From: Verrucomicrobiota bacterium
GTDB taxonomy: Bacteria > Verrucomicrobiota > Verrucomicrobiia > CAIQCK01
Length of the DNA stretch: 64,000 bases
Direction of reading: 5' to 3'
NCBI GenBank assembly: GCA_026397915.1
Contig: JAPLTX010000038.1
Location: 87,976 to 151,975 of the forward strand
Part shown: positions 60,180 through 64,000 of the stretch, piece by piece
Layout: the number at the start of each line of letters is the position of its first letter
How positions within the stretch are numbered: the stretch's first letter is position 1
Translations under genes and position numbers: made by a program
The notes under the pieces: generated by a model
What the model saw: only the letters and a program-made list of their open reading frames with translations
Told to the model about the DNA's origin: nothing
Databases searched by the model: none

Positions 60180-62807
60180 ATGCGGTTGTTTCGGAACATG
60201 CCGATCAAATGGAAGCTGGTGCTGGCGATGGCGCTTACCGGCCTGATCGCGGTCGTGTTGATGGGGGTGGTGTTGTTCTACGGCGGGATGTTTTATCTGC
60301 AGCGTTTTGCGGTTCGAGAAGCGGCCGCGCTGGCTGAGATCATCGGCGGAAACTGCGCCGGCGCGATGGCTGCCAGAGATGCGAAAGCGGCGCAGGAGGC
60401 GCTCGCCGCCGTTGCGAGCAGAACGACCGTCGAAAATGCCTGCCTCTACACGGCCGACGGTCATGTTTTGGCGTGTTATGCGCGGCAAGGTTCGACGCTG
60501 CGACCACAACTGCCGGTTCGCGAGAGTGGGGAGATGTTTGTGGGCGACTATCTGGAACTGTGCCGGACCATCAAGCACGCTGGCGGGTCGGTGGGGACGG
60601 TCTATTTGCGGGCCGACACACAGATCATGTGGGCGCGGTTCAAGAATTTCGTTCGCGGCGGCATTTTGGTGACGGGTATCTCCATGCTGGTAGCGTTGCT
60701 TTTCGCCGGCTGGCTGCAAAGGGGGATTTCCGGTCCAATCCTGAAGCTGGCTTGTGTGGCGCGCGGAATTGCGGAACGGAGGGACTTCTCGCAACGGGCG
60801 GTCAAGATGAGCAACGACGAGGTTGGTGAACTGACCGACGCGTTCAACAAGATGCTTTCCATCATCGAGAAGCACGACAGCAGTTCGCGTTTGCTGCATA
60901 GCCGGCTGGAGCGGCGTGTAGCCGAGCGCACGGTGGAGCTGCAGCAACTTGCTGCGACGCTTGAGCGGCGTGTGGCCGAACGCGCTGCGGCGGCGGAAGA
61001 CCGGGCGTTGGAACTGGCGCGTTCGGATGAAGCGCTGCGGCAAAGCGAAGAGAAGTTTCGCCGAATCGCGACGCATATCGAAGATGCGCTTTACAGCATG
61101 GACATGCGGACGCGTGAGTTCCGTTACCTGAGTCCGGCTTTTGAAAAGATATTTGGTTACACGGTGAAGGATATCCAAAACATGGGAGGTCGCTCCGCTT
61201 TTCTCTCGCGGGTGGTTTACCAAGGAGACGCCGACGAACAGAAGCGCCGCTTGGAGCGATCGAAGTCGCGCAGAGTGGAAGGAATCTCGATCCGCAGCGA
61301 GGAGTGGTGGCGCTGCAAAGACGGAACTTTGAAGTGTGTTGAGGATCGTTGGACGCCCGTCTATGAGGGAAGCACTTTGGTGACCATCGAGGGCGTGCTG
61401 AGCGATATCACCGAGCGGAAACGAGTGGAGAGGCAGATGCAACGCCTCGCTTCGTTTCCACAACATACGCCGAATCCTGTTCTTGAGGCGAATGTTGCCG
61501 GAACAATCACCTTCCACAATCCCGCCGCCGCCAAGATATTGAAGGAATCGGGCTTGGACGATGCCAGTGTCTTCATTCCGCAGGACTGGGGCGAGATCGT
61601 GAAGATGCTGGGACAAGGGTCATCGGAAACGATTCATCGCGAGGTTGTGATTAAGGACCGCGTGTTTGAGGAGAGCATTTGTTTCACTCCGAGGTCCGAT
61701 ATTGTGCGCATCTACACACGCGACCTTACCGAACGCAAACGAGCGGAGGCGGCATTGCGCAAGAGCGAGGCCCGATACCGACATTTGCACGAAAGCATGA
61801 CGGACGCGTTTGTGCGCGTCAGCATGGATGGGTGGATTCAAGAGTCCAACCGGGCCTTCCAGGAGATGTTGGGATACACGGACGAAGAACTGCATCGGTT
61901 TACCTACATGGACTTGACGCCCGAACGATGGCACGCATTCCAAGCCGAGATCATTGAGAAGCAAGTCGTGCGTCGAGGATTCTCGGACGTTTACCAGAAG
62001 GAATACTATCGAAAGGACGGCGCGGTCCTCCCTGTGGAACTGCGCACGTTTCTGCTTCGGGACGAACAGGGCAGCCCCAGCGGCATGTGGGCCATGGTTC
62101 GCGACATTACCGAGCGCAAGGAGGTGGAGGCGGCATTGATGGAACAGCAGCAACGGTTGCGAGCGTTGGGCGCAGAACTGTCCGTCGCGGAGCAGCGCGA
62201 GCGGCGGCGTATCGCGGCACTGTTGCATGACGACGTGATTCAGTCGCTTGCGTTGGCACGGATTCAGTTGGGCGCCGTGGCGCAGTCCCAATCGCCTGCC
62301 GACAGCGCGAAGGTGGTGGACGAAAGCCGGAAGATCATTGAGCAGGCGATTGATAGTCTGCGGTCATTGACCTACCAGCTCAGCCCGCCGATTCTTCATG
62401 AGCTTGGGCTGGAGGCCGCCCTCGACTGGCTCGCGGAGCAGTTTGCCAGGCAATACAAGTTTCAGTGCCGGTTTGAGGATGACGCGCAGCCAAAGCCGGT
62501 GGATGAAAACGTCCGGACGCTGCTGTTTGTCGGGGTTCGCGAATTACTTGTGAACGTGGCCAAGCACGCACAGGCGACACAGGTCGTTGTCCGCGCGCAA
62601 GAGAACGATGGCTCGATCCGCATCGCGGTTGAGGACGACGGCACAGGGTTTGACACGGCCCAGGTGGTTCGGATGGGAAAGACCGGCGGCTTCGGCATCT
62701 TCAACCTGCGCGAGCGGCTCAGTTATCTGGGCGGACGGTGCGAGATTCGCTCGGAGCCGGGCCGGGGCACGAAGGTGGTGTTGATTGCGCCGTTGAAACA
62801 AGCGTAG
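60180..62807 (+). CDS. Membrane PAS sensor histidine kinase, NarX/DesK type
   Basis: The protein has 875 residues from ATG 60180, which has an AAGGAGA site; an earlier in-frame ATG at 60084 lacks one. TM1 is at about 12-35, a periplasmic sensor to about 155, TM2 at about 158-180, HAMP at about 182-235, a coiled coil with repeated LERRVAERT units, then PAS units at about 275-405, 415-520 and 530-660. The HisKA_3 core reads ERRRIAALLHDDVIQSLALA (His 683), and the ATPase has DDGTGFD and GGFGIFNLRERL. The response regulator gene follows after 27 bases and is the evident partner. Confidence 0.94.
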   Translation: MRLFRNMPIKWKLVLAMALTGLIAVVLMGVVLFYGGMFYLQRFAVREAAALAEIIGGNCAGAMAARDAKAAQEALAAVASRTTVENACLYTADGHVLACYARQGSTLRPQLPVRESGEMFVGDYLELCRTIKHAGGSVGTVYLRADTQIMWARFKNFVRGGILVTGISMLVALLFAGWLQRGISGPILKLACVARGIAERRDFSQRAVKMSNDEVGELTDAFNKMLSIIEKHDSSSRLLHSRLERRVAERTVELQQLAATLERRVAERAAAAEDRALELARSDEALRQSEEKFRRIATHIEDALYSMDMRTREFRYLSPAFEKIFGYTVKDIQNMGGRSAFLSRVVYQGDADEQKRRLERSKSRRVEGISIRSEEWWRCKDGTLKCVEDRWTPVYEGSTLVTIEGVLSDITERKRVERQMQRLASFPQHTPNPVLEANVAGTITFHNPAAAKILKESGLDDASVFIPQDWGEIVKMLGQGSSETIHREVVIKDRVFEESICFTPRSDIVRIYTRDLTERKRAEAALRKSEARYRHLHESMTDAFVRVSMDGWIQESNRAFQEMLGYTDEELHRFTYMDLTPERWHAFQAEIIEKQVVRRGFSDVYQKEYYRKDGAVLPVELRTFLLRDEQGSPSGMWAMVRDITERKEVEAALMEQQQRLRALGAELSVAEQRERRRIAALLHDDVIQSLALARIQLGAVAQSQSPADSAKVVDESRKIIEQAIDSLRSLTYQLSPPILHELGLEAALDWLAEQFARQYKFQCRFEDDAQPKPVDENVRTLLFVGVRELLVNVAKHAQATQVVVRAQENDGSIRIAVEDDGTGFDTAQVVRMGKTGGFGIFNLRERLSYLGGRCEIRSEPGRGTKVVLIAPLKQA

Positions 62808-62834
62808 TATCCGCGCACTTTCATTTTCTGACTG

Positions 62835-63488
62835 ATGAAGACACGAGTGTTACTGGCAGACGACCACAAAATCATGCGCGAGGGGCTGCGTTCGTTGCTG
62901 GCCGTCACGCCCGGTGTGGAGGTGGTTGGCGAGGCAAGCGACGGAAGGACCGCCGTGCAGTTGGTCCTGAAGCTGATGCCGGACGTGGTCGTGATGGACA
63001 TCGGCATGCCGGACCTCAACGGCGTGGACGCGACGCGGCAGATCAAAACGCGCGCGCCAAGAACCAAGGTCATTGCTCTCTCTCTGCACTCCGATGAGCG
63101 GTTCATTGCCGGGATGTTCAAGGCCGGCGCGTCGGGTTATCTGTTGAAAGATGGCGCTTTTGAGGAACTGGCGCACGCCATCCGGACGGTGGCTGACGGC
63201 CACACCTATCTCTGTCCGCGCATTGCCAAGACGGTTGTTAAAGACTACCTGCGTGACGCCCAAACTGCGGCGAATTCGGGAGGTCATGCGCTCTCGGACA
63301 GGGAGCGCGAGGTGCTGCAGCTCGTCGCGGAAGGCAAGAGCACCAAGGAGATTGCCGGCCGGCTTGATGTGAGCGTGAAGACCATCGAAACCCACCGGAC
63401 GCGAATTATGGAGCGACTGGGTGTGCATAGCGTGGCCGAGCTGACGAAATACGCCGTGCGCGAAGGTCTTACCTCGCTCGAAACATAG
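62835..63488 (+). CDS. NarL/LuxR-family response regulator
   Basis: This 217-residue regulator has a receiver domain (residues 3-120) with acidic Asp 10-11, phospho-acceptor Asp 55 (VVMDIGMPDLNG) and Lys near 105 (YLLKDGAF), and a C-terminal LuxR helix-turn-helix (about 152-210, LSDREREVLQLVAEGKSTKE and TIETHRTRIMERLGV). It is the partner of the preceding HisKA_3 kinase. Target genes are unknown; the palindrome at 63564 is a candidate site. Confidence 0.95.
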   Translation: MKTRVLLADDHKIMREGLRSLLAVTPGVEVVGEASDGRTAVQLVLKLMPDVVVMDIGMPDLNGVDATRQIKTRAPRTKVIALSLHSDERFIAGMFKAGASGYLLKDGAFEELAHAIRTVADGHTYLCPRIAKTVVKDYLRDAQTAANSGGHALSDREREVLQLVAEGKSTKEIAGRLDVSVKTIETHRTRIMERLGVHSVAELTKYAVREGLTSLET

Positions 63489-63855
63489 ACGCGTTCCTGT
63501 GTTGCGGTTCAACACGTCGAAAAACCGGTCTGGCGGAGTGTCAGGTTTTTAGGAAAGGGGATTAGGGGTTCCCCTGATACCTTTTTTCCTCGTCGTCTCT
63601 AGACTATTGACCCTGCGTTTGAGAACAATGCCAGAGGGAATGACTTTGGTCGGTTCCGAGGAAGATGAACAAGGACGCTTTACAACGCGGGGCCGTTGGC
63701 TGGTCGTTTGGGTTGGTTCAGCCTTTTGCGTGGCGTGAGAAGCCATGCTCACGCAGCCGTTTCACAGAGGTCGTAACGAGCAGGCTTGAAAGTTCGTCCC
63801 ACTCAAGCTGCGCTGGACCGCTTGGCGGAGGCGTGAGCAAGAAGGGAGGCTCGCG
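63489..63855. other. Intergenic region after the response regulator
   Basis: About 370 bases without a supported gene. It contains the AGGGGTTCCCCT palindrome at 63564-63575, and a T-rich run CCTTTTTTCCTC just after it. The rest shows nothing I can name. Confidence 0.5.
63564..63575. promoter_or_regulatory. Candidate operator: AGGGG-TT-CCCCT palindrome
   Basis: A 12-base palindrome preceded by AAAGGGGATT, in the region between the regulator and the next membrane protein gene. LuxR/NarL regulators bind short inverted repeats of this size, but no second site was found by eye. Confidence 0.3.
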
Positions 63856-64000
63856 GTGAAGTTCATCCCGCGATGGTTGATCGTGGTTTTCGCCGCGATG
63901 ATTTCCGCCACGCTTGGCGGGGGCGCATGGTTCTACTACAGCCAGCGGCAATCTTCCCGCCAGGATGCGGGGATCGCCTTCGAAAGCATTGCGCGACTGA
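63856..64000 (+). CDS. Start of a membrane protein, probably another sensor kinase, cut by window end
   Basis: From GTG 63856 (site GGGAGG 8 bases before) the frame is open to the window end for 48 residues. It starts with a basic stretch and a membrane helix (PRWLIVVFAAMISATLGGG) followed by FYYSQRQSSRQDAGIAFESI. Such a short basic start, one helix, then a helical extracytoplasmic region, is typical of sensor kinases in this genus-level group, and the gene follows a two-component pair. The remainder is outside the window. Confidence 0.6.
   Translation, partial: MKFIPRWLIVVFAAMISATLGGGAWFYYSQRQSSRQDAGIAFESIARL

Overview
The window is about 64 kb of GC-rich bacterial chromosome, most likely from a Verrucomicrobiota member of the Limisphaerales/Pedosphaera type. 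The evidence is a futalosine menaquinone pathway, a TIGR04073 exosortase-associated protein, a PEP-CTERM tail, Tat-exported Gfo/Idh/MocA and DUF6807 proteins, PPC-domain and neutral-ceramidase-like proteins, and many small dispersed repeats between and inside genes. The assignment is inferred from gene content only; the window holds no rRNA.

Layout. 1-5.4 kb: end of an exported protein, acyl-CoA ligase, STAS protein, grpE-dnaJ, lipoprotein. 5.4-10.6 kb (minus strand): mtnP, endonuclease V, TIGR04073 protein, L,D-transpeptidase, sugar nucleotidyltransferase and a GHMP kinase that looks like plant galacturonokinase rather than galactokinase. 10.7-15.9 kb (minus): oxidoreductase, DUF6807 protein, SGNH hydrolase and ceramidase-like protein, probably carbohydrate or polymer use. 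16.1-22.2 kb (minus): a PhnD-like binding lipoprotein translationally coupled to a 1739-residue multi-PAS/GAF histidine kinase. A tRNA-Leu(UAA) follows. 22.8-29.6 kb: ubiX-ubiA-mqnE-mqnA in one overlapping operon, then a convergent PPC-domain protein, then mqnC. 29.9-35.5 kb: a four-gene TolC-HlyD-MacB-type exporter. 35.5-38.5 kb: a DUF362 protein and a fused NapH/NapG-like polyferredoxin. 38.5-41 kb: a lower-GC orphan membrane protein and a 21-bp minisatellite. 41-44.4 kb: quinone oxidoreductase, a small protein, alpha/beta hydrolase and GNAT protein. 44.4-51.1 kb (minus): ftsK-rodZ-rimO-pgsA-pgpA plus a zinc-ribbon-like protein. 51.2-56.4 kb: manA, a tartrate/D-malate dehydrogenase-like gene, nagX-like acyltransferase and proS. 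56.4-58.2 kb: an orphan secreted protein, then repeat-rich DNA with a 41-bp tandem array and a duplicated small-gene module. 58.2-64 kb: MATE transporter, a PEP-CTERM remnant, a PAS histidine kinase with its NarL-type regulator, and the start of another membrane protein, probably a further sensor.

The housekeeping genes are ordinary. The parts most worth attention are the galacturonokinase-like gene next to a nucleotidyltransferase, the PhnD-like/giant-kinase pair, low-complexity repeats inserted in frame into rimO and a GNAT gene, two unrelated minisatellites beside low-GC orphan genes, REPIN-like hairpins, and a promoter type (TTGNCN-N16-TASACT) that lies almost on top of the start codon. 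No CRISPR array, prophage, insertion sequence or complete known defence system was seen.
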